NCBI GenBank assembly: GCA_050733935.1
Contig: JBOHUC010000082.1
Coordinates: 1 to 22,291 of the forward strand
Length of the DNA: 22,291 bases
Direction of reading: 5' to 3'
From: JBOHUC01 sp050733935
Lineage (GTDB): Bacteria; Eisenbacteria; RBG-16-71-46; DASYSL01
A model generated the notes under the pieces. It did not search any database. It was not told where the DNA came from and saw nothing but the letters and a program-made list of their open reading frames with translations. Below are positions 15,399 to 22,291 of this stretch, piece after piece (the stretch's first letter is position 1; each line of letters opens with the position of its first letter). Both the position numbers and the translations under genes were made by a program.

Positions 15399-17150
15399 CT
15401 AGCGATCCAGCAGAATGACCGTCCGGCTCTGGCGGGCGCTGCCGGCGCCCGAGAACGCGGCGTAGTAGACGCCCGAGGGCATCCGGCTGCCCGAATCGCC
15501 CGTGCCGTCCCACGCGACGGTGTGGATTCCCGCGTCGCGGGTGCCGCTCACGAGCGTCTTTGCGAGCCGGCCGCCCACGGTGTAGATCGCGAGCTCGACC
15601 CGGCCCGGAGCCACCAGGCTGTACGTGAGCGCAGTGCCGGTCCGAAACGGATTCGGCGACGCGCCGTGGAAGCCCGTGATCGTCGCGCGAAGTCCCGAAG
15701 AGCCGGCGCTCGTGCCGAGCGAGACCGGCTGGTTCTGCGCGTCGCGTGCGACCACGTCGCCGATGCCGAAGCCCGGATCGCCTGCGCGCTTCACGCGGAA
15801 GCGCACGGTGGCGAGCTCGACCTCACCGGCGAGCCCGACTTCGCGCACGCCGAGCAGTGCTGCGTCGACCGTTCCCGCGCGCGGCGAGAGCGCGACACCG
15901 CCCTGCGCGAGGAGATCCGCGCCGGCGTCCATGCCGACCGGCTCGACGATGCCCGCGTTCCAGCGGAGCGGCGCGGACAGCGCCTGAACGCGTCCCGAGC
16001 CCGAGAGCGCAACGCGCACGGAAACCTCCGCCCCCGGCGTGAGCGCGCCTTCGGTCGAAAGCGACAGCTCGTCGGTGCCGAGCCTCCGTCCTTCCGCGAT
16101 CATCCCCGGAGCCGACACGAGCCCGTAGTTGAGCGCGAACACAACCAGGTCCTCGAAGTTGATCGCGTTGTCCGTCGTCGGACGCGCGGAGGCCGTGAAG
16201 TTCGTCGTGGGGCCGACGTCGAGGTAGTTGACCGCCGCCACCGCGCCGCCCGTAAGGCCGTAGTTGGCACCCAGGAGGGAAATGTCGAGCGAGCCGACGT
16301 CGTTGTCGCCCGCGCCCGCGAGAATGCCGTTCGAGACGTCGCCCAGATGGTAGTTGAGCGATCCGCCGCTCACGTTCGACACCGCCGACACGTTGCCGCA
16401 GGCGTCCGTGAGGAACGCGACGTAATACCAGAAGTCGCGCGCCGAAGGCTCGTCGAGCCCGCCGCTCCCCGTGACACCGGTGAGCACCCAGCCGTCGCCG
16501 AGCGCGGCCGCCGGAGTCGCCGGAGCCGACGGGACGGCCCCGCCCGCATCGTCGTACTCGGGATAGCTGCCGAAGCCCTTGCGATAGACGGCCGCACTCG
16601 AGCCAAGCTCCTGCGCGCCCCAGTTCACCGTGACCTTGGTCGTCCCGTCCGTGTCGTTGCCGCTCGTCACCTGCGAGCTCGCGACCGTCGCGAGCGCCGT
16701 CGGCGCGACCGTGTCGATCGTGATCGAGGCCGATCCGCCGGCGGCGACCGACATGGCCGCGTTCGGGCAGTCGCGGAGGAGGACCGTTCCGATCGAGACC
16801 GTGCCGGTGCCATCCGAGCCGCCGGTGGCCTTCTTGACCTGGACGTTGAACAGCGTGCCGCTCGCCGCGGTCGCGCCGCAGGGAGATCCGAGGATGGTGC
16901 AGTCCACCGTGTAGGAGCCGCCGCCGTTGCTCACGATCTGGAACGACGTGCTCCCGATCGAGTTGAGGTACGTGGACTGGGTGATGCTCGTGCTCGTCGC
17001 GCCGCACAGCTCGAGATCCGCGGAGAGCTGGATCGTCACGCTGTACGCGCGTGCGTGCACCGCATCTGAGCGCGAGATCGTGACCGGAACGGTCACGCAC
17101 GTGTTCGTGATGGAGAGGCAGCTTGCGGGCGAGTTCGCCGAGATCGTGTT
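15399..17150 (-). repeat. Shared tail module, copy 3
   Basis: This encodes essentially the whole mature 621-residue protein. Cohesin-like 1 phrases such as GGGSYTVDC and KKATGGSDGTGTVSIG are the same as in copy 2. Confidence 0.75.
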
Positions 17151-17264
17151 GGCGGATGCGTTCGTGGCGAAGGACGCCGAAGCGAGAATCGCGAAAGTGG
17201 CGACGAGCGTCCGTGTCCGAGTCGCGATTAGAGAATCTTTCGAATGCTGGAACACCCACCTCAT
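15399..17264 (-). CDS. Secreted protein consisting only of the shared cohesin-Fn3-dockerin-cohesin-FlgD tail
   Basis: The 621-residue protein has a signal peptide (1-38, LVATFAILASASFATNASA) and then nothing but the array's common tail. This comprises cohesin-like 1 (39-183, Cys at 49, 56, 87, 122, 129, 166), Fn3-like (184-303, VYRKGFGSYPEYDDAGG), dockerin-like (303-385: LNYHLGDVSNG, D309; RPTTDNAINFEDLVVFALNY, D365/N366/D372), cohesin-like 2 (396-515) and FlgD-like (530-621: SPNPFRTGTALTYSL, VELAIYTVGGRLAKTL, PSGVYYAAF, ending VILLDR). The start is the ATG at 17264, preceded by GGAGAG; the open frame extends further upstream but only as a shadow of the next gene. Its tail is very similar to that of the 2090-residue neighbour. 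It may act as a free linker between dockerins and cohesins of the array proteins, which is inference. Confidence 0.88.
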   Translation of the reverse strand: MRWVFQHSKDSLIATRTRTLVATFAILASASFATNASANTISANSPASCLSITNTCVTVPVTISRSDAVHARAYSVTIQLSADLELCGATSTSITQSTYLNSIGSTSFQIVSNGGGSYTVDCTILGSPCGATAASGTLFNVQVKKATGGSDGTGTVSIGTVLLRDCPNAAMSVAAGGSASITIDTVAPTALATVASSQVTSGNDTDGTTKVTVNWGAQELGSSAAVYRKGFGSYPEYDDAGGAVPSAPATPAAALGDGWVLTGVTGSGGLDEPSARDFWYYVAFLTDACGNVSAVSNVSGGSLNYHLGDVSNGILAGAGDNDVGSLDISLLGANYGLTGGAVAAVNYLDVGPTTNFTASARPTTDNAINFEDLVVFALNYGLVSAPGMIAEGRRLGTDELSLSTEGALTPGAEVSVRVALSGSGRVQALSAPLRWNAGIVEPVGMDAGADLLAQGGVALSPRAGTVDAALLGVREVGLAGEVELATVRFRVKRAGDPGFGIGDVVARDAQNQPVSLGTSAGSSGLRATITGFHGASPNPFRTGTALTYSLVAPGRVELAIYTVGGRLAKTLVSGTRDAGIHTVAWDGTGDSGSRMPSGVYYAAFSGAGSARQSRTVILLDR

Positions 17265-17393
17265 GTCATCTCTCCGTGCTTGGGGGCGGGACGCGACTTC
17301 GTTCCGTGCCCGGGTTGACTCAGGGGGGAGTGAAACCGCTGGGGGGAATCGAATCCGTTTGTGTCCGGGACCCTCCTTCCCGCCGGCCAGGAA

Positions 17394-17419
17394 GCGGGCG
17401 GGGTCGCGTCCCCGCCCGC
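17394..17419 (-). terminator. Perfect GC hairpin after the 1547-residue gene
   Basis: GCGGGCGGGG (17394-17403) and CCCCGCCCGC (17410-17419) form an uninterrupted 10-bp stem with a 6-nt loop TCGCGT, 24 nt after the stop codon at 17444. It is a strong structure but is not followed by a T-run on the transcribed strand. Confidence 0.45.
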
Positions 17420-17443
17420 CGGCCTCCGCTCTTCTGACGAACC

Positions 17444-19201
17444 TTAGCGATCCAGAAGGATCACGGTCCGGCTCTGACGCACGCCGTCGCCCGTCGTGAG
17501 CGCGGCGTAGTAGACGCCCGCTCCGAGGCGACGTCCGGCGTCGTCCGTGCCGTCCCACGGCTGCTGATGGAATCCGGCCTCCCGGGTTCCCTGGAACAGA
17601 TTGCGCACGCGCCTTCCGTCCACCGAGTAGATCGCGAGATCGACCGACGAAGCGCGCGCGAGACCGAATGCGAGCACCGTCGCTCCGCACGCGGGATTGG
17701 GAAGCGCGGGCAGGAGCGAAGTGACCTGCGGCCGCGCGGCGATCGTCTCCGTGCTCGAAGCGAGCGGCACCGGACGGTTCTGCCCGTCGCGCGCGATCAC
17801 GGACGCGACTCCGATGCCCGGGTCGCCCGCCTGCTTGACGCGGAAGCGCACGGTCCCGAGATCGACCACGCCCGCGAGCCCCGCCTCGTGGACGCCGAGC
17901 CGTGCCGCGTCGACCGTTCCGGGCTTCGGCGAGAGCGCGATTCCGCCGCCGTCCGCGAGCGATCCGGATTCGAACTCGACCGGCTCGACGATCGCGGGGT
18001 TCCACGAGAGGCGCACCGAGAGACCCTGCACGCGCCCGGATCCCGTGAGCGAGAGGCGCGCCCCGAGAACTCCGCCCGGCGTGACGAGCCCGTCCGTGGT
18101 GACGCTGAGCTCGTCGCTGCCCGAAGCGGACGGCGCCCCGCCGTCGGCGATCTCACCGGGTGCCGAGACCGTCGCGTAGTTGATTGCGAACAGGATCAGG
18201 TCCTCGAAGTCGAGAACGTTGTCCGTCGTCGGACGCGCGTTGATCGAGAAGTCGGTCGTCGGTCCGACGTCGAGATAGTTGACCGGCGTGATCGCGGGCC
18301 CGGCGAGCCCGTAGTTCGCGCCGAGGAGCGAGAGGTCCGCCGTGCCGACCTGGTTGTCGCCCTGTCCGGCGACGAAGCCGTCCGAGACGTCGCCCAGGTG
18401 GTAGTTGAGGGTGCCGCCGCTCAGGTTCGAGACCGCCGACACGTTGCCGCAGGCGTCCTTCACGAACGCGACGAAGTAGTAGAAGTCGCGCGGTGCGGCC
18501 ACTTCGTCCGTTCCGCCGCTCGCCGTGACACTCGTGAGCGTCCACGGCGCGCCGGGCGGATAGCTCGGCACGGCCGGAACGGATCCACCCGCGTCATCGT
18601 ACTCGGGATAGAAACCGTAGCCCGCGCGATAGACCTCGACGCTCGTGCCCGGATCCTCGGGCAGCCAGGCGAGCGAGATCTTCGTCGTCCCGTCGCCGTC
18701 GTTGCCGCTCGTGACCTGCGAAGTGGCGAGACCGGCAAGCGCGCTCGGGGCGGTGGTGTCGATCGTGATCGACGCGGGCGGACCGGAGCTGCCCGCGACG
18801 AGGGGGCCGTTCGCGCAGTCGCGCACGAGGACCGTGCCGACCGTGAGCATTCCGGTGCCATCCGAGCCGCCGGTCGCCTTCTTGACACTCACGTTGAACA
18901 GGGTCCCGGTCGCAGCCGTCTGTCCGCACGGCACGCCCAGGATGGCCGCGTCCACGGTGTACGAGCCGCTGCCGTTGTCGATGACCTGGAAGATCGTGGG
19001 GCCGATCGCACTCAGGTAAGAGCCCTGCGTGACGCTCGCGGCCGGCGTGGAGCACAGCTCGAGGTCAGCGGAGAGCTGGAACTCGACGCTGTAGCCGCGG
19101 ATGTGGGACACGTCCGTGCGGTTGATGACGACAGGAATCGAAGCGCACGGATTCACGGTCGAGATACAGCCGCCCGGCGACACCGCGGACACGGCATTCG
19201 G
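17444..19201 (-). repeat. Shared tail module, copy 4
   Basis: This encodes the tail of the 1547-residue protein. It shares KKATGGSDGTG, TSQVTSGNDGDGTTK and LNYHLGDVSDGF with copies 2 and 3 but has its own wording in the Fn3-like part (VYRAGYGFYPEYDDAGG). Confidence 0.75.
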
Positions 19202-22087
19202 GGCCGCCGTCGAGACGAAGAACGCGTCGATCGTGTGATTCGTGGTCACGGGCGCGAACGTATAGTTCGAGACCGCGCCGACCGAGCCTCCGTCGACCTG
19301 CACGTCGGAGATCGCGAAGTCCACGTTCGGCGTGATCGTGTACATCGGCGTGTCGCCGTCGTTCACGACCGTGACAGCCGGCGGAGCAATCGAGCCTCCG
19401 GGGCCAGCCGTCGCTGTGATCGTCCACGTGAGGAGCTCGGCGACCGCGAACTCGCTGAACGACGTGATGCCGAGCGCCTGCGTGGTGGTCGCGGTCCGGG
19501 CTCCGATCGCGGTCGAGGACCACACTCCGCCGTCCCGCTTCCGGACTGCGAAATTGAGCGGGTTCGCGCCTCCGTCCACTTCGCTCGCGGGATACTCGAA
19601 GGTGACGTCGGCGCCGCTGAACACCGTGCCGGCGTTGAGAACCCGCCAGTTGCGATTCACGCTCTTCGTGGGATCGAGGCCGGAGCCGCCGAGGCTTCCG
19701 TGGTCCCCCGCGTCCGTCCGGGCCTCGAGCGTGCCGTTCGTGGTCACGCCGTTGACGTCCACGAGCACGGGCGCGTAGCCCGCAGCGTCGCCGACGTCGA
19801 ACGGGAGGCTCGCGCTCGGTCCCGTGGCGTCGCGCCTGAGGTTTCCGTTCACGTAACCGGACGTGCGCAGCACGCTGTTGTGAACGTAGAGCACGTTCGG
19901 TCCCGTGTGGATGTTCGTGCCCACGAGCTCGAGCGAGAGCATCTCGATCGGCACGTCGAACGTCACGCCGGGCCCGCTGTTCGCCATGCGTCCGGTGCCC
20001 CAGTTGAGGATCGAGATCCCGCTCTGGACCGTCTGCGCGCCCGCTCCCGAGAACGTGATCATGCGATTGTTCGCGTCCATCGTGCCGGTCGTCGACGTGA
20101 GGATGCTGCCTTTCACGTCGAGATCGCCACCCGCGAGCGTCCCGAGCACGAGTGAGGCGCCGTTGTCGATCGTGAGCGATCCGGCAACGGTGCGCGACGA
20201 GCTCGAGGCGGACGGATCGAAGGCGACCGTGCCGGCGGAGAGGCGCACGTCGTGCGGCACGCCGGGCTGAACGGTGCCGGTCTTCCACTCCTCGCCGAGC
20301 GCGTTGCTCGCCGAGTAGAGGAGGGTGGCTGCAGGTCCGTACGTCGGCGGGAACCCGGTCGCGAGGCTGCCCGATGCCATGTCGAGCGTGCCGTTCACGT
20401 TCGAGCCGGGCCCAAGGCCTACCGTGCCCGTGCCGAGACTCAAGTTCTCGAACCCGACTGTGCCGGTCACCGTTCCTGCACCCGCAAAATGGACCGTGCC
20501 TCCGGCCGTACCGCTCGCGAGCGCGCCGGGCACGGTCCGGGCCAGGGTCCCGCCCGCGCCGATGGTGAACGTGTTGCCCGTTCCGATGCCCAAGATCCCT
20601 CGCGAGAGGCTCAGCGAATTGCTCGCCGTGACCGCGCCGCCCGCGATCGAAACGCCGTTCGGGTTGTCGCTCGTGAAGTCGCGCACGACGCGCGCAGGGG
20701 GAATCTCGAAGCCGGTCGTCCGGAGCCCGGGCTCCGACCCGTAGTAGAGCGCGAGGCCGCCCGCGCCAATGCTGAAGTTCGGGGCGCTGTCGAACGATCC
20801 ACCCTGGGCCGAGCCGAGCGGCTGGGCGACCTGGACGAGCGAGAGAGCGCTTCCCGAGTTTCCGATCGTCAGGGCACCGCTGTTCAGGAACGTACCGCCG
20901 CGAATCAGGATGGCCGCGTTCACCGTCAGAGAAGATCCCACGCCGAGCGTCACGTCCCCGGACGACTTGTTCATGAGAACGCCCGCAAGGGGATCGGCGA
21001 CCGTCCCCGTGCCACCGATCCCCGTGTAGGTCTGCGGTCCCGCGCTGACGAACGAAAGCCGGGCGGCGGGCTGAGTCGACAGGGGACCGTTCAAGAGCCC
21101 GTCGTTCGTAATCGTGCTGCCGGAAAAGTTGAGGGTCCGGTTGTTGAGGTCGAGGATGCCGGTCGACGCGATGTTCACGTTCCCGGTGGTCGTGAAGACG
21201 TTGTTGAGCCGGAACGTGCCGTTCGACACCTGCGTGGCTCCCGACAGCGTGAGCGCCGAGCCGCCGTTCATCGCGACGATCGCACCGGCGCCGTCCACAG
21301 TCAGGTTCGCATAGGTCGGGTTGAACGCTGTGCCCGAGCGAATGCCGACTCCCACCGCGGACGGGCTCAGGAGCGTGAGCGTTTGGGTGAACCGAATCGC
21401 GCGGACCGTGAGGTTGTCGATGCGGAACGTGCCGCCGGAACCGAACGCGCTCCGGCCGACGCGATCCGCGGCGCCGCCCGCGTAGGCGTACAAGCGGAAC
21501 GTGACGGTCGGCTGGTTGTCGACCGCCGGAATCCCGCTCAAGTCGAACGAGCTGCCACCGGCGAGGAACGCGGCGTTTCCGGTCGGTCCGACCGTCGTCG
21601 GAGAGAACGTCACGCCGTTCGTGCTGTAGAGGAGACCGACGACGGCCGGCCCGGTCGCCGAAGCCTGGTTGTCGACTGTGACCGAGATCTGCGAGAGCCC
21701 CGTCGTATTGCAGGTGAACTGGTAGTAGTCGGTCGCGGCCGTTCCGGGGTCCGCGGTCACCGAGCTCCACGCGCTTCCGGTCGCGGCCTGGCCGTTCGCA
21801 GCGCCGCCGTTGAAGATCCCGGCGCCGGCCACGCCCGAGACGGTCGAGCTTCCGCCAGCGCGCGAGATCGGACCGCTTCCCGCGTTGATCGCGAGCTCGA
21901 CCGCGTTCTCGAAGATCGTGCGCGTCGTGTTGTTCTCGAAGTCATGGTAGAGGACGGGAAGCTGAGCCCACGCGTCCCGGGGGAGAAGGGCGAGTCCGAT
22001 CGTCGCGACGGCGACCGACAGAAGGACGGTGATGGCGCTGGCGCGTGTCACGCGAACGGTGGAGCCGATCGACCCGGAATCGTTCAT
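17444..22087 (-). CDS. Large secreted beta-solenoid protein with InlB-type repeat, cohesin/dockerin-like modules and FlgD-like sorting tail
   Basis: The 1547-residue protein has a signal peptide (1-41, ITVLLSVAVATIGLALLPRDAWA). A jelly-roll-like N-terminal region (about 44-230, LYHDFENNTTRTIFENAVEL, LLYSTNGVTFSPT) is shared with the 2090-residue paralogue. A solenoid of Gly/Ser/Thr/Asn-rich strands runs from about 235 to 740 with recurring phrases such as MDANNRMITFSGAGAQTVQSG, then a beta-sandwich about 743-883 and an InlB B-repeat-like module about 887-962 (TWTITATAGPGGSIAPP). The tail follows: cohesin-like 963-1110, Fn3-like 1112-1228, dockerin-like 1228-1302, cohesin-like 1323-1432, FlgD-like about 1460-1547 with GAGVYYAAL and VILLDR. 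I chose the ATG at 22087, with GGGAGA upstream, because it places the signal peptide at the N-terminus; an ATG at 22153 would add 22 unrelated residues. No enzyme motif is seen; a surface or extracellular structural role is inferred. Confidence 0.87.
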   Translation of the reverse strand: MNDSGSIGSTVRVTRASAITVLLSVAVATIGLALLPRDAWAQLPVLYHDFENNTTRTIFENAVELAINAGSGPISRAGGSSTVSGVAGAGIFNGGAANGQAATGSAWSSVTADPGTAATDYYQFTCNTTGLSQISVTVDNQASATGPAVVGLLYSTNGVTFSPTTVGPTGNAAFLAGGSSFDLSGIPAVDNQPTVTFRLYAYAGGAADRVGRSAFGSGGTFRIDNLTVRAIRFTQTLTLLSPSAVGVGIRSGTAFNPTYANLTVDGAGAIVAMNGGSALTLSGATQVSNGTFRLNNVFTTTGNVNIASTGILDLNNRTLNFSGSTITNDGLLNGPLSTQPAARLSFVSAGPQTYTGIGGTGTVADPLAGVLMNKSSGDVTLGVGSSLTVNAAILIRGGTFLNSGALTIGNSGSALSLVQVAQPLGSAQGGSFDSAPNFSIGAGGLALYYGSEPGLRTTGFEIPPARVVRDFTSDNPNGVSIAGGAVTASNSLSLSRGILGIGTGNTFTIGAGGTLARTVPGALASGTAGGTVHFAGAGTVTGTVGFENLSLGTGTVGLGPGSNVNGTLDMASGSLATGFPPTYGPAATLLYSASNALGEEWKTGTVQPGVPHDVRLSAGTVAFDPSASSSSRTVAGSLTIDNGASLVLGTLAGGDLDVKGSILTSTTGTMDANNRMITFSGAGAQTVQSGISILNWGTGRMANSGPGVTFDVPIEMLSLELVGTNIHTGPNVLYVHNSVLRTSGYVNGNLRRDATGPSASLPFDVGDAAGYAPVLVDVNGVTTNGTLEARTDAGDHGSLGGSGLDPTKSVNRNWRVLNAGTVFSGADVTFEYPASEVDGGANPLNFAVRKRDGGVWSSTAIGARTATTTQALGITSFSEFAVAELLTWTITATAGPGGSIAPPAVTVVNDGDTPMYTITPNVDFAISDVQVDGGSVGAVSNYTFAPVTTNHTIDAFFVSTAAPNAVSAVSPGGCISTVNPCASIPVVINRTDVSHIRGYSVEFQLSADLELCSTPAASVTQGSYLSAIGPTIFQVIDNGSGSYTVDAAILGVPCGQTAATGTLFNVSVKKATGGSDGTGMLTVGTVLVRDCANGPLVAGSSGPPASITIDTTAPSALAGLATSQVTSGNDGDGTTKISLAWLPEDPGTSVEVYRAGYGFYPEYDDAGGSVPAVPSYPPGAPWTLTSVTASGGTDEVAAPRDFYYFVAFVKDACGNVSAVSNLSGGTLNYHLGDVSDGFVAGQGDNQVGTADLSLLGANYGLAGPAITPVNYLDVGPTTDFSINARPTTDNVLDFEDLILFAINYATVSAPGEIADGGAPSASGSDELSVTTDGLVTPGGVLGARLSLTGSGRVQGLSVRLSWNPAIVEPVEFESGSLADGGGIALSPKPGTVDAARLGVHEAGLAGVVDLGTVRFRVKQAGDPGIGVASVIARDGQNRPVPLASSTETIAARPQVTSLLPALPNPACGATVLAFGLARASSVDLAIYSVDGRRVRNLFQGTREAGFHQQPWDGTDDAGRRLGAGVYYAALTTGDGVRQSRTVILLDR

Positions 22088-22163
22088 GGCATCTCCCTGA
22101 CCGACAGTGGCGGAAACGGCACTCGAGCCGGGGACACCTCGAGCCTTACGCACGAAAACGACC

Positions 22164-22191
22164 CGGGGCGGAGGCTCTCGCCCCCGCCCCG
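22164..22191 (-). terminator. Intrinsic-type terminator after the gene at the right edge
   Basis: CGGGGCGGAGGC (22164-22175) and GCCCCCGCCCCG (22180-22191) form a 12-bp stem with one G-U pair and a 4-nt loop. On the minus strand it is followed by GGTCGTTTTCG, a short T-run. It lies 12 nt after the stop codon at 22204, which makes it the most convincing terminator in the window. Confidence 0.6.
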
Positions 22192-22203
22192 TCCTGCTTT
22201 TCG

Positions 22204-22291
22204 TTAGTTCGCGAGCAGCGTGATGGCGCGGCTCTGGCGCCGGCCGTCCGGACCGACGAGTGCGGCGTAGTAAACGCCCGCCGGAGCCCGG
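22204..22291 (-). CDS. C-terminal end of a fifth FlgD-like-tailed secreted protein (runs off the right edge)
   Basis: The last 28 residues, RAPAGVYYAALVGPDGRRQS followed by RAITLLAN, match the end of the FlgD-like sorting domain of the other array members (PAGVYYAAF...RQSRTVILLDR). The stop codon is TAA at 22204-22206. The rest of the gene lies beyond the window. It is in the same orientation as the array and ends 117 nt before the ATG of the 1547-residue gene, so the array continues to the right. The terminal residues LLAN differ from the LDR or IVR endings of the neighbours. Confidence 0.85.
   Translation of the reverse strand, partial: RAPAGVYYAALVGPDGRRQSRAITLLAN

Noticed and set aside
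17265..18005. Upstream extension of the 621-residue gene to an ATG at 18005
   Set aside because: The extra 247 residues lie within the coding region of the next gene in another frame and would bury the signal peptide. The ATG at 17264 has a ribosome binding site and puts the signal peptide first.
17567..20155. Plus-strand open frame of 862 codons opposite the 1547-residue gene
   Set aside because: It is the complementary shadow of a high-GC coding sequence, with repetitive Arg/Asp/Val composition and no start signal. The similar frame at 20252-22207 was rejected for the same reason.
3284..22291. A cellulosome (carbohydrate-degrading scaffold) interpretation of the cohesin and dockerin modules
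   Set aside because: No glycoside hydrolase, carbohydrate-binding module or S-layer-homology domain is recognisable, and cohesin and dockerin sit in the same polypeptides. A structural assembly fits better.
1..22291. CRISPR array, tRNA or rRNA genes
   Set aside because: No regularly spaced short direct repeats and no tRNA- or rRNA-like sequence were recognised on either strand by reading. The repeats present are coding-domain duplications.

Overview
The window is GC-rich (about two thirds G+C by eye). It splits at about 3.2 kb into two unrelated parts. Nearly all genes lie on the minus strand; the exception is a TetR-type regulator on the plus strand.

Left part (1-3016). The 5' end of an IS5-like transposase gene enters from the left edge, and its element has cut the 3' end off a metallo-beta-lactamase-fold gene. 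Upstream of that gene, reading leftward as one probable operon, come a SnoaL-like gene broken by an internal deletion and frameshift (1991-2244), an alpha/beta hydrolase (1071-1937), a small YciI/muconolactone-isomerase-like protein (808-1062) and the truncated MBL-fold gene (168-791). A divergent TetR/LmrA-YxaF-type repressor gene (2348-3016) shares a 103-bp intergenic region with this operon. That region carries a perfect 18-bp palindrome and a second imperfect dyad, so the regulator probably controls both directions. This looks like a small, partly decayed accessory detoxification or secondary-metabolism cluster; its substrate cannot be read from the sequence.

Right part (3284-22291). This is a tandem array of secreted proteins. 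Four genes (3284-7186, 8942-15214, 15399-17264, 17444-22087) and a fifth entering at the right edge (22204-22291) end in FlgD-like/type-A-like sorting domains. In the four readable ones this domain closes a shared tail of about 580 residues: Cys-rich cohesin-like module, Fn3-like module, dockerin-like module, second cohesin-like module, FlgD-like C-terminal domain. The large members carry, before this tail, an N-terminal jelly-roll-like region, Ser/Thr/Gly-rich beta-solenoid arrays, a beta-sandwich and InlB-type or He_PIG Ig-like modules. The 621-residue member is only signal peptide plus tail. Two small cohesin-type secreted proteins (7225-7845 and 7868-8713) sit between two large genes; one has a FlgD-like tail and the other has no sorting domain.

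The combination of cohesin and dockerin modules, FlgD-like C-terminal sorting domains, high GC and tandem paralogues resembles FCB-group bacteria, particularly Candidatus Eisenbacteria-type genomes. This is an inference from style, not from a marker gene. The most interesting idea in the window is that this array encodes a self-assembling extracellular matrix or surface layer, in which each subunit carries both cohesin-like and dockerin-like modules and is exported through a type IX-like sorting tail. GC-rich hairpins follow four of the array genes, and a TATAAT-containing promoter candidate precedes the three-gene unit 8713-3284.
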